Source: Shewanella waksmanii ATCC BAA-643
Lineage (GTDB): Bacteria; Pseudomonadota; Gammaproteobacteria; Enterobacterales; Shewanellaceae
DNA length: 43,695 nt
Direction of reading: 5' to 3'
Assembly (NCBI RefSeq): GCF_000518805.1
Contig: NZ_JAEH01000047.1
Coordinates: 1-43,695 of the forward strand
This document shows, piece by piece, positions 8,370 to 17,253 of this stretch (position 1 is its first letter; every line of letters starts with the position of its first letter). Below the pieces are notes generated by a model. The model had not been told where the DNA came from. It saw only the letters and a list, made by a program, of their open reading frames with translations, and made no database searches. The translations under genes and the position numbers were made by a program.

Positions 8370-8634
8370 ATACCAATCAGTATAAACATTTAGTCACTCA
8401 GCGAGAGTTTAGCGGTTCTGAGGCAAGGCAACGAGTGAAGAGCATAGTTGCTCTACGGTTAAGCTTGTTAACACAGCATCAGAATCGCTAAAACTCGCCA
8501 TTCTGGCGCGTTTTAGGCTGCCTACTTCTGCGTTGAATAACCTCACAAGGGAGCAACCATTGTTTCAGTTATTCGCCTTGAATTAGTTTGCCAAAAGCGC
8601 GCTGAGTAGATCAAATTCTTATACTGATTGGTAT
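8370..8634. repeat. MITE-like element with 16-bp perfect terminal inverted repeats
   Basis: ATACCAATCAGTATAA at 8370–8385 is repeated exactly in inverted orientation at 8619–8634, bounding 265 bases with no reading frame. Inside, a longer imperfect inverted repeat (8401–8424 against 8476–8498, built on GCGAG...TTTAGCG.TTCTGA) and a small GAGCA/TGCTC stem (8440–8453) give nested symmetry. Short non-coding elements with ATACCAATC-type ends are, as I recall, scattered in Shewanella and Vibrio genomes. The structure is seen directly; that it is mobile, and moved by a transposase elsewhere, is inference. Confidence 0.8.
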
Positions 8635-8740
8635 AAAACACAAGCGGCTGGTTTATCTCGCTGTGACTCAAGCAAATATTCAGTTAAACAGCCCATTAGA
8701 CTAAGGTACAAGTTGAGAGGAATCGCACTGGGATCAGGTA

Positions 8741-8772
8741 ATAAAAAGCGCCGATGTGGAGAGCATCGGCGC
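8741..8772 (-). terminator. Intrinsic terminator of the nap operon
   Basis: Read on the minus strand, GCGCCGATG (8772–8764), a 7-base loop and CATCGGCGC (8756–8748) form a perfect 9-bp GC-rich stem followed by TTTTTAT (8747–8741). It lies 32 bases after napC. Confidence 0.9.
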
Positions 8773-8803
8773 GGGTTTGGAGATAGTGGTTGAGCGTTTG
8801 GGC

Positions 8804-9391
8804 TTAGAAGCCTTCGACTCCTGCCATGTCAGGTAATTGGTGAGCAATACCTTTGTGGCAATCAATACAGGTCTTTTCACCGCTCGCCAATGAAGTTGAA
8901 TGCATCTTCGCTGCGCGAGTCGATTGACGAGTAAAGTCCATGTAGTCGAAGTTGTGGCAGTTGCGGCACTCTAGTGAGTCGTTGGCTTTGAGCCTATCCC
9001 ACTCATGCTCAGCCAGTTCACGGCGCTTAGCTTCAAACTTCTCTCTGGTGTTAATGGTACCAAAGACTTTACCCCACACCTCTTTTGATGCCTGCATCTT
9101 ACGTGCAATCTTATCAGTCCAATTGTGTGGAACGTGACAGTCTGGGCAAGTTGCACGGACACCACTGCGGTTAGTAAAGTGAATCGTTGTTTTCAACTCT
9201 TCATACACATTATTTTCCATTTCATGGCAACCAATACAGAAGGCTTCTTGGTTAGTCACTTCTAAGGCGGTGTTAAATCCACCCCAGAAAATAACCCCTG
9301 CCACAAACCCACCTAACGTCAGAAAGCCTAAACTGTAATGCACACTGGGCTTTCTTAGGACCTGCCAGATCTTTTTTAACTTATCTAACAT
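8804..9391 (-). CDS. napC: Tetraheme c-type cytochrome NapC, quinol dehydrogenase
   Basis: Membrane-anchored cytochrome of the NapC/NirT family that oxidises quinol at the inner membrane and passes electrons to NapB. One N-terminal membrane segment (about residues 19–37) is followed by a periplasmic domain with four CxxCH heme sites: CIGCH 52–56, CPDCH 82–86, CRNCH 142–146 and CIDCH 175–179. The length of 195 residues is normal. AGGAG lies seven bases before the ATG. Last gene of napEDABC, 10 bases after napB, and followed by a strong terminator. Other NapC-family proteins such as CymA are close relatives, but the operon position settles the call. Confidence 0.96.
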   Translation of the reverse strand: MLDKLKKIWQVLRKPSVHYSLGFLTLGGFVAGVIFWGGFNTALEVTNQEAFCIGCHEMENNVYEELKTTIHFTNRSGVRATCPDCHVPHNWTDKIARKMQASKEVWGKVFGTINTREKFEAKRRELAEHEWDRLKANDSLECRNCHNFDYMDFTRQSTRAAKMHSTSLASGEKTCIDCHKGIAHQLPDMAGVEGF

Positions 9392-9401
9392 AGGTTAACT
9401 C

Positions 9402-9881
9402 CTAGTGCTGCTTGGCTTTCACTTTAATTAAGTGGTCAATGTCGACAAAATCGTTACCCACTAACTCTTTCGCATCCAATTGCGGTACATGGCATTGGGT
9501 ACAGAAGTAACGACGTGGTGACAGATCCGCCAGGAAGTTATTTTCTCTGTCCATGTAGTGAGTCACACTCACCATAGGCGCTTGAGACTCTCCTGTACGC
9601 TTACGCGCATGGCACGACATACACTTGTTAACCTTTAAATCTACCTGATACCCATCAATCTTATGCGGGATAACCGGTGGCTGCATAGGATAGTTACGTA
9701 CCTGCTTGATGTCAGTATTGAGCACTTTTTGCATCACAGGTGGCGTAGGTTCAACATCTAACGGAGCCAGCCTTAAAGTAGCGATCTTTTCATCAGAAAC
9801 ACTTTCCGCTTGGGCGATAAAGGCTGTAGTTAGGCTTAAACCAATCACAGCAGTCAGTGAAACTAGCTTAGCGATATTCAT
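9402..9881 (-). CDS. napB: Diheme cytochrome NapB, small subunit of periplasmic nitrate reductase
   Basis: Periplasmic cytochrome c that relays electrons from NapC to the catalytic subunit NapA. Signal peptide ends near FIAQAES; two heme motifs, CMSCH (87–91) and CTQCH (127–131), each have nearby His candidates for the distal ligand (HKIDGYQ, SVTHYMD). I chose ATG 9881 over ATG 9887 because AAGGGG is seven bases from the former and only one from the latter. About 159 residues, normal for NapB. It sits between napA (11 bases upstream) and napC. Confidence 0.95.
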   Translation of the reverse strand: MNIAKLVSLTAVIGLSLTTAFIAQAESVSDEKIATLRLAPLDVEPTPPVMQKVLNTDIKQVRNYPMQPPVIPHKIDGYQVDLKVNKCMSCHARKRTGESQAPMVSVTHYMDRENNFLADLSPRRYFCTQCHVPQLDAKELVGNDFVDIDHLIKVKAKQH

Positions 9882-9892
9882 AGTCATTCCCC

Positions 9893-12388
9893 TTATGCCT
9901 TAACCACTTTGATGGCGCACTTCTTAAAGTCAGTCTGTTTAGACAGTGGATCCGTTGCATCCAAGGTCACTTTGTTAATTAACTGACTGGCGTCAAACCA
10001 AGGCACAAAGACCAAGCCAACTGGCGGCTTGTTACGACCGCGGGTTTCAATACGGGTTTTGATCTCACCCCGTCTTGAAATCACTTTCACTTCATCACCG
10101 CGGCGCAGGCCACGTTTCTTGGCATCTTCTGGATGCATGAAGCACACTGCATCAGGGAAAGCTTTATATAGTTCTGGTACGCGCTGGGTCATAGAACCTG
10201 AATGCCAGTGTTCCAATACGCGACCAGTCGATAGCCACATATCGTATTCTTCATCTGGCGACTCGGGCGGCGCTTCATATGGCAGTGCAAAAATAATCGC
10301 GCGGCCATCTGACTTACCATAAAACTCGAAACCTTTACCTGGTTTCACATACGGATCTGCACCTTCTCTGTAACGCCATTTGGTTTCTTTACCGTCAACC
10401 ACAGGCCAGCGCAGACCATGTACTTCGTGGTAAGTGTCAAAGTCAGCTAAGTCATGACCGTGTCCGCGACCAAACTGGGCGTACTCTTCAAACAGACCTT
10501 TTTGAATGTAGAAACCAAAGTGCTTAGCTTCGTCATTGAGGTATTTAGGGTCGGCTTGTTCTAGTGGGAACTTATTGACGTTGCCATTTTCGTACAACAC
10601 TTCAAACAAGGTTTTACCCTTGTATTGCGGATTAGCCGCCAATACATCTTTTGGCCATACTTCGTCAGTTGTGAAACGCTTAGAGAACTCCATTAACTGC
10701 CATAAGTCAGACTTAGACTCGCCCGGTGCTTTCACCATTTGATGCCAGAACTGAGTACGACGTTCAGCGTTACCGTAAGCCCCTTCTTTTTCTACCCACA
10801 TCGCTGTCGGTAAGATCAAGTCAGCAGCTTGCGTCGTTACCGTTGGATAGGCATCAGATACCACAATGAAGTTGTCTGGGTTACGGTAACCCGGTAAGCC
10901 CTCTTCATTCATGTTAGGTGCAGCTTGCATGTTGTTGTTTACTTGCACCCAATAGGCATTGATATCACCATCTTTCAATCGGCGGTTTTGCTCTACCGCG
11001 TGGTAGCCGGGTTTTGGTGGGATGATGCCTTCAGGAATACGCCAGATATCTTGGGCGATCTTTCTGTGCTTAGGATTCGCTACCACCATGTCCGCAGGTA
11101 AACGGTGCGAGAAGGTACCAACTTCACGTGCAGTACCACACGCTGAGGGTTGGCCCGTCAGTGAAAACGGACTGTTGCCCGGAGTTGAGATCTTACCGGT
11201 AAGCAAGTGAATGTTATAAATCAGGTTGTTACACCAAACACCACGGGTATGCTGGTTAACACCCATAGTCCAGAATGAAGTCACTTTGGTGTCAGGGTTG
11301 GCGTAAGTTTCCGCTAGTGCAATCAGTTTATCTTCTGGTACACCGGATAATTTACTCACCGATTCAACATCGTAATCGGCAACAAATTTCTTAAACTCTT
11401 CAAACTCCATTGGGTATGATTTGCCCGCAGTATCAACGTGCTTAGCTTTCTTCTGCAATGGATGCGTTGGACGTAAACCATAACCAATATCGGTCTCGCC
11501 GCGGCGGAAATTAACGTGTTTATTTACAAAGTCCCAATTCACTTTATCGTTAGCAATAATGTAGTTAGCGATGTAATTGAGAATGGCCAAGTCAGTGTTT
11601 GGCGTAAACACCATACCGGAGTCGGCAAGGTCAAATGAGCGATGTTCAAAGGTCGATAGCACGTTAACTTTAACATGCGGTGCACTTAAACGACGGTCGG
11701 TGACACGGGTCCAAAGAATCGGATGCATCTCAGCCATGTTCGAGCCCCACAATACGAACGCATCTGCCGCTTCCATATCGTCGTAACAGCCCATGGGCTC
11801 ATCAATACCAAAGGTACGCATGAAGCCACCCACTGCAGACGCCATACAGTGACGCGCGTTAGGGTCAATGTTGTTTGAGCCAAAACCTGCTTTCATTAAT
11901 TTTGAAGCAGCATAGCCTTCCCACACAGTCCATTGGCCTGAACCAAACATACCAATGGCCGTTGGACCTTTAGCTTTAATGGTTTTCTTAAACTTATCAG
12001 CCATGGTATCAAATGCTTGATCCCATGTGATTGGAGTAAATTCGCCGTGCTTGTCGTATTTACCATCGGTCATACGTAGCATGGGGGTTTGTAGACGGTC
12101 TTTACCGTACATAATTTTTGATAGGAAGTAGCCTTTAATACAGTTAAGGCCTTTATTGACCTCACTTTCGGCATCACCGTGAGTCGCGACAACTTTACCA
12201 TCGCGAGTGGCCACAATCACTGAACAACCGGTACCGCAAAAACGACAAGGCGCTTTGTTCCACTCAAGTTTTGTTTCTTCAGAGCTTGTGATTAGGTTGC
12301 TTGCTGTCGCAGGAAGCGCTAAGCCCGCCACCGATGCAGCGGTCATTGCTGCATTGGCCTTCATAAACTCACGTCTGTTCATCTTCAT
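9893..12388 (-). CDS. napA: Periplasmic nitrate reductase, catalytic molybdenum subunit NapA
   Basis: Catalyses nitrate to nitrite in the periplasm with a bis-molybdopterin guanine dinucleotide cofactor and one [4Fe-4S] cluster. A twin-arginine signal (NRREFMK, residues 4–10) fits export as a folded protein. Cluster cysteines are C48, C51, C55 and C83. The molybdenum-ligand Cys is C181 in [14 protein letters not shown]. The C-terminal cofactor-binding stretch includes [15 protein letters not shown]. Length 831 is normal. Its ATG overlaps the napD stop as ATGA, so the two are translationally coupled; NapD is the chaperone that binds this signal peptide. Fnr/NarP/CRP-like sites upstream of napE suggest anaerobic, nitrate-responsive control. 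Confidence 0.98.
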   Translation of the reverse strand: MKMNRREFMKANAAMTAASVAGLALPATASNLITSSEETKLEWNKAPCRFCGTGCSVIVATRDGKVVATHGDAESEVNKGLNCIKGYFLSKIMYGKDRLQTPMLRMTDGKYDKHGEFTPITWDQAFDTMADKFKKTIKAKGPTAIGMFGSGQWTVWEGYAASKLMKAGFGSNNIDPNARHCMASAVGGFMRTFGIDEPMGCYDDMEAADAFVLWGSNMAEMHPILWTRVTDRRLSAPHVKVNVLSTFEHRSFDLADSGMVFTPNTDLAILNYIANYIIANDKVNWDFVNKHVNFRRGETDIGYGLRPTHPLQKKAKHVDTAGKSYPMEFEEFKKFVADYDVESVSKLSGVPEDKLIALAETYANPDTKVTSFWTMGVNQHTRGVWCNNLIYNIHLLTGKISTPGNSPFSLTGQPSACGTAREVGTFSHRLPADMVVANPKHRKIAQDIWRIPEGIIPPKPGYHAVEQNRRLKDGDINAYWVQVNNNMQAAPNMNEEGLPGYRNPDNFIVVSDAYPTVTTQAADLILPTAMWVEKEGAYGNAERRTQFWHQMVKAPGESKSDLWQLMEFSKRFTTDEVWPKDVLAANPQYKGKTLFEVLYENGNVNKFPLEQADPKYLNDEAKHFGFYIQKGLFEEYAQFGRGHGHDLADFDTYHEVHGLRWPVVDGKETKWRYREGADPYVKPGKGFEFYGKSDGRAIIFALPYEAPPESPDEEYDMWLSTGRVLEHWHSGSMTQRVPELYKAFPDAVCFMHPEDAKKRGLRRGDEVKVISRRGEIKTRIETRGRNKPPVGLVFVPWFDASQLINKVTLDATDPLSKQTDFKKCAIKVVKA

Positions 12389-12642
12389 ATTTCACCCTCT
12401 TCAAGCACTTCACTTTGGTGATAAACCATTGCTGCTGAAAGCACGCCAGGTAAGCGATTAATGGTTTCAATCCCATCCATTAACTCTTTTTGACTGCTGC
12501 CTTCGAGCACCACTACCAATTTGACTTCGTTGTTCACGGATAAATCGGCTTTTTCCATTTTCATGATGGTTTGTCTTACCTCAGCCATCTGCTCAGGTTG
12601 GACTTGCACCACAAGACTGGTTACGTGAAGTTCATTGCTCAT
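12385..12642 (-). CDS. napD: NapA signal-peptide chaperone NapD
   Basis: Small cytoplasmic ferredoxin-fold protein that binds the twin-arginine signal of NapA and holds back export until the molybdenum cofactor is inserted. At 85 residues it has the usual size; it begins [18 protein letters not shown] and carries the family's [15 protein letters not shown] strand and a MVYHQSEV C-terminal strand. It overlaps napA by four bases (ATGA) and follows napE by 44 bases. Confidence 0.93.
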   Translation of the reverse strand: MSNELHVTSLVVQVQPEQMAEVRQTIMKMEKADLSVNNEVKLVVVLEGSSQKELMDGIETINRLPGVLSAAMVYHQSEVLEEGEI

Positions 12643-12686
12643 TATGTATTTACTCTAATTATTAATTTTTTAATTAATTATCTTTG

Positions 12687-12845
12687 TTATCCGACACCAG
12701 GTGGTCCAGTTAGGATTTGGCTAAACCAAATTGCAAATCCCAAGGCCGAAACCAGTAGTGCCGACAGCAGTGGCGCAAGAAAAACCGTTAAAAATATAAA
12801 TATTTTTAACTCCAGACTTTTCTCTTCGTTTGATGTTGAACTCAT
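12687..12845 (-). CDS. napE: Small membrane protein NapE, first gene of the nap operon
   Basis: Found by reading the minus strand upstream of napD. ATG 12845 opens a 52-codon frame ending at TAA 12689–12687. The product starts MSSTSNEEKSLELK, has one long hydrophobic helix (about residues 15–45, including TVFLAPLLSALLVSALGFA) and ends QILTGPPGVG. Length, single helix and the GPPG tail fit NapE, an integral membrane protein of unknown exact role found in napEDABC operons. AGGATG spans the bases just before the start, with a stronger GAGG not evident. Its presence makes this the alpha-type Shewanella nap operon (napEDABC) and not napDAGHB. Confidence 0.9.
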   Translation of the reverse strand: MSSTSNEEKSLELKIFIFLTVFLAPLLSALLVSALGFAIWFSQILTGPPGVG

Positions 12846-12983
12846 GCATCCTCCAGCGAGTCGAGCAATTGTTTCAATGTTTTCTTGGTAAATTCTGTGA
12901 GAGTCTTAGCGCTTATAAATCAAGCAATTCGCTAAGACTTATCCTGTGACAATATGATATCAATGGTTTGTTAACATTATGTA

Positions 12984-12999
12984 TACCTCAAAATCGGTA
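12984..12999 (-). promoter_or_regulatory. Putative NarP/NarL binding site (7-2-7 palindrome)
   Basis: TACCTCA, AA, ATCGGTA matches the TACYYMT-N2-AKRRGTA consensus for NarL/NarP at 12 of 14 positions, six in each half. Its centre lies about 47 bases upstream of the inferred nap transcription start, close to the -44.5 spacing known for NarP at E. coli napF. Nitrate- or nitrite-responsive activation by NarQ–NarP is inferred. Confidence 0.55.
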
Positions 13000-13013
13000 A
13001 TCCTAATACTCGG

Positions 13014-13027
13014 TTGATCCAGATCAT
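13014..13027 (-). promoter_or_regulatory. Putative FNR/EtrA site upstream of nap
   Basis: TTGAT-CCAG-ATCAT matches the FNR consensus TTGAT-N4-ATCAA at 9 of 10 positions. The centre is 29 bases upstream of the NarP-like site and roughly 76 bases upstream of the inferred start, the same order (FNR outside, NarP inside) as E. coli napF. Confidence 0.55.
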
Positions 13028-13041
13028 GCTTTTCAGATGAT

Positions 13042-13057
13042 TATTAGCTAGATCACC
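13042..13057 (-). promoter_or_regulatory. Putative CRP site upstream of nap
   Basis: Read on the minus strand, GGTGA-TCTAGC-TAATA resembles the CRP consensus TGTGA-N6-TCACA, with a good left half and a weak right half. The core TGATCTAGCT is shared exactly with the CRP-like site upstream of the hydrogenase operon. CRP is a major anaerobic-respiration regulator in Shewanella. Confidence 0.4.
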
Positions 13058-13210
13058 CATTTAAGGTGTGTATTCCGATTAAGAACTAAACAAGATTAAT
13101 TATTTAGCTATTCATAATGTACTAATTTATTAACCAATATAGGTGGTTTTTCGGACAACAGACAAGTGAATAGAGGGAAAATATACCCTTAGAGGTAGAG
13201 AGAGATTTTT

Positions 13211-13235
13211 GCGTACCTCCCAAAAGGAGGTACGC
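13211..13235 (-). terminator. Perfect 10-bp hairpin at the 3' end of hrpA, no T-run
   Basis: GCGTACCTCC, loop CAAAA, GGAGGTACGC forms a perfect stem 20 bases after the hrpA stop (minus strand). The T5 run lies on the wrong side for minus-strand termination: the transcript reads A5 after the stem. It may be a Rho-assisted end or a 3'-stabilising stem. Confidence 0.45.
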
Positions 13236-13254
13236 GAGAGACTAGAGTTACGAC

Positions 13255-16200
13255 TTAGACTTCGTTAATGCGGTTGATAATGCGTTTCTCAGAAATCGGA
13301 TAAGCGGTGCCCAACACTTGCGCAAAACACGATACCCGATACTCTTCTATCATCCAACGGGCTTCTAACAACGCATCAGGCACTGTGGCAGTACGCGGAA
13401 TTTTAGCGAGTTGGTTATCAAGTAAAGTTTGTACGTTACTGATACTGTGCATGTGTAACCGGTCACGATTTGGATCGATAGGCAGCTTGTCTAGGCGAGT
13501 ATCAATCGCTTTAAGGTAACGACTTAGATCATCAAGCCGCTGCCAACCACAGGCCTCAACAAAGCCCTTAAATACCAAGTTATCAAGCTGAGTTTGAATA
13601 TCACTCATCGCAAAGGCAATATCGAGACTAATTTTGCCTTTAAGGCGTTTTTTAACCTTTTGATATAGAGTCAAAATTGCTTCTACTTTTAACGCAATCT
13701 TGGCCGCGGTAGGATTAAGCTCCTGACGTACCCAATCTTTTGCAGCAACAAACTGTTGCTCGTTGCGCACATCTAGCTGTTTTTCATCGAGTAACTGCTG
13801 CACCGCCGCGGACAAGATATCATCAATCAGGATGTTAATTTGGCCGAATGGATTGAAATACATCGCCAGTTTGGCTTTATTGGGCAACGATTGCTGCAAG
13901 TGCTTAACCGGAGAGGGAATGTTTAGCAATAACAAGCGTTGTAAACCGGCACGATGGACTCGGTCGGCTTCATTATGGTCGTCAAACAGCTTGATCGACA
14001 CGCTAGTATTATTATCCACCAACGCCGGATAGGCTTTGACTTCAAAATTCCCTTTGCGCTGCTCATATTGCTTAGGTAACTCACCAAAGCTCCACTCTAT
14101 AATATCTTCTTGCTCGATACCGCTTTTGGCGACCTTACGTATTGCCTGAGTCACCTGCCCTTGTAGCGAATCTTTAAGGCTGTCTAAATCTCGCGATTGC
14201 GCCGCCAGTTTGCCTTTATCATTCTCCACTTTGAAGTTGATTTTAAGATGTTGCGTCAATTGCGCCACATCAAAATCTTCAGCTTGTACCCGCACGCCGC
14301 TCATACGCAGCAACTGCTTGCACATCGCCTCAAGCATTGGCACACTTTGATCGTTCATCGCCTGTAGACAGGCTTTCGCGTAGTCTGGCGCGGGGACAAA
14401 GTTACGCCTTAAGGTTTTTGGCAAAGATTTAATTAGCGCCACGCACTTTTCTTCGCGTAACCCAGGTACCAGCCAATCAAATCCCTGGTTATCAACCTGA
14501 TTTAATAATGCCACCGGCAAATGTACCGACACGCCATCATCTTCGCTACCGGGTTCAAAGTGATAGCTTATGGGCAACACTAAATTGCCTTGATGCCAGT
14601 TGTCGGGAAAGTCCAGCGCAGAGATATGCTCATCGCCGCGCTGCATTAGGCTTTCGCGTTTGAAATCAAGCAAATCAGGTTGCTTACGTTTAGCCTGCTT
14701 CCACCACTTTAATAACTTAGGCGCGTTGTAGATCCCCTCGGGGATCCGCGGCTCATAAAAATCCACCAGCGCTTGTTCATCAACTAAGATATCGCGGCGA
14801 CGCGACTTATGTTCTAGCGCCTCAATATCTTCTACCAGCTTGCGATTGTTAACAAAAAACGCTTCATTGGTACGCAGTTCGCCATCTGCGAGCGCACTGC
14901 GAATAAAAATCTCTCTGGCTTCAACCGCATTGACAGGCCCATATTGCACTCGACGACGATTAACGATGGTTAATCCATACAAAACCTGATTTTCCAGCGC
15001 GACCACACTGCCCTGTTTCGCCTCAAAATGAGGCTCAAAGTAGTTGTGCTTCACCAGATGCTGCGCCATGGGTTCTATCCATTCAGGCTGGATTTTGGCA
15101 CAACAACGGGCAAACAGGCGTGAGGTTTCGGTCAACTCTGCCGCCATAATCCACTTAGGACCTTTTCGCGCCAGTGGCGATCCTGGAAATACAAAGAAGT
15201 GTCGATTACGGGCACCGAGGTATTCATTGTCTTTATCTTTAAAACCAATGTGGCTCAGCAAGCCCGTTAGCAGGGATTTATGCAGCAATTCATAGTCGGC
15301 CGGTTCGCTATTGAGCTTCCATTTAAGATCGTGCACCGCTTGTTTTAGCTGCATATAGAGATCTTGCCACTCTCTGACGCGCAAATACGCTAAAAACTCA
15401 CGCTTACACATCTTGCGGAATTGACTGGCACTGTGCTGCTTCTGGCTAGCTTTAATATGATCCCACAGGTTAACCCACGACAAAAAGTCCGAGTTTTTAT
15501 CAACAAATCGTTTATGGGACTCATCGCTGGCTTGTTTCTTGTCCATTGGACGTTCGCGGGGATCTTGAATCGACAAGCCCGCCACAATAACCAGTACTTC
15601 ATGTAAGCAACCGTATTCATTGGCTTGCACCACCATACGGGCTAAACGTGGATCGACCGGAATACTCGCTAACTGGCGCCCCATAGGCGTGAGTTGTAAG
15701 CGACCTTTGCGCTGTTGTACTGATTGCAGCTCTTCAAGTAGCAAAAAGCCATCTTTGATATAGCGCTGATCCGGCGGCTGAATAAATGGAAACGCCGCAA
15801 TGTCGCCTAAGCCGATAGACAGCATCTGCAAAATAACCGATGCCAAGTTGGTACGTAGTATCTCTGGATCGGTAAATGCAGGACGATTATTAAAATCATC
15901 TTCATCGTACAGCCTAATACAGATCCCCGGACCTACACGACCACAACGCCCTTGGCGCTGATTAGCGCTTGCTTGCGACACTGGTTCAATGGGAAGTCGT
16001 TGCACTTTAGTGCGGTAGCTATAACGGCTGATCCTGGCGGTACCGGGATCGATAACATAACGGATCCCCGGTACAGTCAATGACGTTTCTGCCACGTTGG
16101 TGGCTAACACAATGCGCCGGCCTCGGTGAGACTTAAACACTTTCGACTGCTCACCATAAGATAACCTTGCATACAACGGCAGAACTTCAGTATCACGATA

Positions 16201-17136
16201 CTGCTGCTTATTGAGTTGATCGGCAACATCACGGATCTCGCGCTCCCCGTTCATAAAGATCAAAATGTCACCGGGGCCGGCTTGCATCAACTCTTCAACG
16301 GCAGCAAAAATACCTTCGGTAAGATCCAGATCTTCATCTTCTTCACGCAGCAGCGGACGATAGCGGGTTTCTACCGGATAGGTTCGCCCGGAAACCTCAA
16401 TCACAGGTGCATTATTAAAATGTTTAGAGAATCGGTCTAAATCAATGGTTGCCGAAGTAATAATGACTTTTAAATCAGGACGCTTCTTAAGCACATTTTT
16501 TAGATAGCCCAAGATAAAGTCGATATTTAAGCTACGCTCATGGGCTTCATCAATAATGATGGTGTCGTATTGGTCGAGAAATTTATCTGAGGTTAACTCC
16601 GCCAGCAAAATACCGTCGGTCATCAGCTTGACGTAGGACTCAGGCTTAATGGCATCGGCAAAACGCACCTTAAAGCCCACCGCTTCACCAAGGGGCGAAT
16701 TCAATTCTTCTGCTACGCGCGTAGCCACACTGCGGGCCGCCAAGCGTCGAGGCTGCGTATGACCAATAAGTCCACGACACCCAAGCCCAAGTTCTAAACA
16801 AATCTTAGGCAATTGGGTGGTTTTACCTGATCCCGTCTCACCGGCAATAATCACCACTTGATTGGCGGCAATGGCCGCTGCAATCTCATCACGCTTTTGC
16901 GAGATAGGCAGCGCCTCAGGGTAACTGATAGTCGGACGATTCTGGCGGCGTAACTCGGCCTTTTGTGCCGCGCGCTCAGCTTGCTCAGCTAACTTGGCTA
17001 AGGTCGCTGTTTTTTCAGCTGACTCCGGCTCTTTATTGAGGCGAAATAAACGACGTCGAATACGGGAGGCATCAGCTTGGTAACAGGTTGCTAAGAATGC
17101 TTTAGAGAGGGGATGCTGTTGCGAACTCAAATCCAT
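13255..17136 (-). CDS. hrpA: ATP-dependent RNA helicase HrpA (DEAH box)
   Basis: Large cytoplasmic DEAH-box helicase. E. coli HrpA is linked to mRNA processing and rescue of stalled ribosomes. Near residue 100 is Walker A GETGSGKTTQLPK; the DEAH motif lies in IIIDEAHERSLN, SAT in VIITSATIDL, and the motif V/VI region in VAETSLTVPGIRYVID and QASANQRQGRCGRVGPG. The long C-terminal part has the HrpA-specific DUF3418-like region. Length 1293 is normal (E. coli about 1300). The ATG is preceded by TGGGAA. It is transcribed after a CBS-domain gene, but a terminator-like hairpin lies between them, so it probably has its own promoter. Confidence 0.96.
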   Translation of the reverse strand: MDLSSQQHPLSKAFLATCYQADASRIRRRLFRLNKEPESAEKTATLAKLAEQAERAAQKAELRRQNRPTISYPEALPISQKRDEIAAAIAANQVVIIAGETGSGKTTQLPKICLELGLGCRGLIGHTQPRRLAARSVATRVAEELNSPLGEAVGFKVRFADAIKPESYVKLMTDGILLAELTSDKFLDQYDTIIIDEAHERSLNIDFILGYLKNVLKKRPDLKVIITSATIDLDRFSKHFNNAPVIEVSGRTYPVETRYRPLLREEDEDLDLTEGIFAAVEELMQAGPGDILIFMNGEREIRDVADQLNKQQYRDTEVLPLYARLSYGEQSKVFKSHRGRRIVLATNVAETSLTVPGIRYVIDPGTARISRYSYRTKVQRLPIEPVSQASANQRQGRCGRVGPGICIRLYDEDDFNNRPAFTDPEILRTNLASVILQMLSIGLGDIAAFPFIQPPDQRYIKDGFLLLEELQSVQQRKGRLQLTPMGRQLASIPVDPRLARMVVQANEYGCLHEVLVIVAGLSIQDPRERPMDKKQASDESHKRFVDKNSDFLSWVNLWDHIKASQKQHSASQFRKMCKREFLAYLRVREWQDLYMQLKQAVHDLKWKLNSEPADYELLHKSLLTGLLSHIGFKDKDNEYLGARNRHFFVFPGSPLARKGPKWIMAAELTETSRLFARCCAKIQPEWIEPMAQHLVKHNYFEPHFEAKQGSVVALENQVLYGLTIVNRRRVQYGPVNAVEAREIFIRSALADGELRTNEAFFVNNRKLVEDIEALEHKSRRRDILVDEQALVDFYEPRIPEGIYNAPKLLKWWKQAKRKQPDLLDFKRESLMQRGDEHISALDFPDNWHQGNLVLPISYHFEPGSEDDGVSVHLPVALLNQVDNQGFDWLVPGLREEKCVALIKSLPKTLRRNFVPAPDYAKACLQAMNDQSVPMLEAMCKQLLRMSGVRVQAEDFDVAQLTQHLKINFKVENDKGKLAAQSRDLDSLKDSLQGQVTQAIRKVAKSGIEQEDIIEWSFGELPKQYEQRKGNFEVKAYPALVDNNTSVSIKLFDDHNEADRVHRAGLQRLLLLNIPSPVKHLQQSLPNKAKLAMYFNPFGQINILIDDILSAAVQQLLDEKQLDVRNEQQFVAAKDWVRQELNPTAAKIALKVEAILTLYQKVKKRLKGKISLDIAFAMSDIQTQLDNLVFKGFVEACGWQRLDDLSRYLKAIDTRLDKLPIDPNRDRLHMHSISNVQTLLDNQLAKIPRTATVPDALLEARWMIEEYRVSCFAQVLGTAYPISEKRIINRINEV

Positions 17137-17149
17137 TTCCCAGATATTA

Positions 17150-17184
17150 AAAACGAAAACGCCGATCCTACCAAGGAACGGCGA
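17150..17184 (-). terminator. Intrinsic terminator after the CBS-domain gene
   Basis: On the minus strand CGCCG...TCC, a 6-base loop and GGA...CGGCG (17183–17160) form a stem with one T–T mismatch, followed by TTTTCGTTTTT. It lies between the CBS gene and hrpA, just upstream of the hrpA start, so hrpA probably has a separate promoter or relies on read-through. Confidence 0.6.
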
Positions 17185-17253
17185 TTTTTGATACGAGAAA
17201 TTAGCTCAGCTAGCAAGTGCTACGGCAATTAGCTAATTTTATAACCAAGCAGA

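Larger units (their letters stand above)
8241..8803. other. Intergenic region of 563 bp between the solute-binding pair and napC
   Basis: No coding frame seen. It should contain the promoter of the solute-binding pair (between 8240 and about 8370). A MITE-like element fills 8370–8634 and the nap terminator lies at 8741–8772. I see nothing else. Confidence 0.6.
12846..13254. other. Intergenic region of 409 bp: nap promoter region and hrpA 3' end
   Basis: No coding frame. The half next to napE carries FNR-, NarP- and CRP-like sites (listed separately) and a possible -10, CATATT on the minus strand at 12956–12951, which would put transcription start near 12944. The half next to hrpA carries a perfect hairpin at 13211–13235. 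Confidence 0.6.

Noticed and set aside
8370..8634. Element read as an integron attC site
   Set aside because: It has no integrase, no cassette gene, and the ends do not show the attC core (RYYYAAC/GTTRRRY) arrangement.
12571..12891. Plus-strand frame of 106 codons opposite napD/napE
   Set aside because: It is antisense to napD and napE, both of which have family motifs.
13184..13197. TACC...GGTA palindrome near the hrpA end as a second NarP site
   Set aside because: The two half-sites abut with no 2-base spacer, and it is about 240 bases from the inferred nap start.
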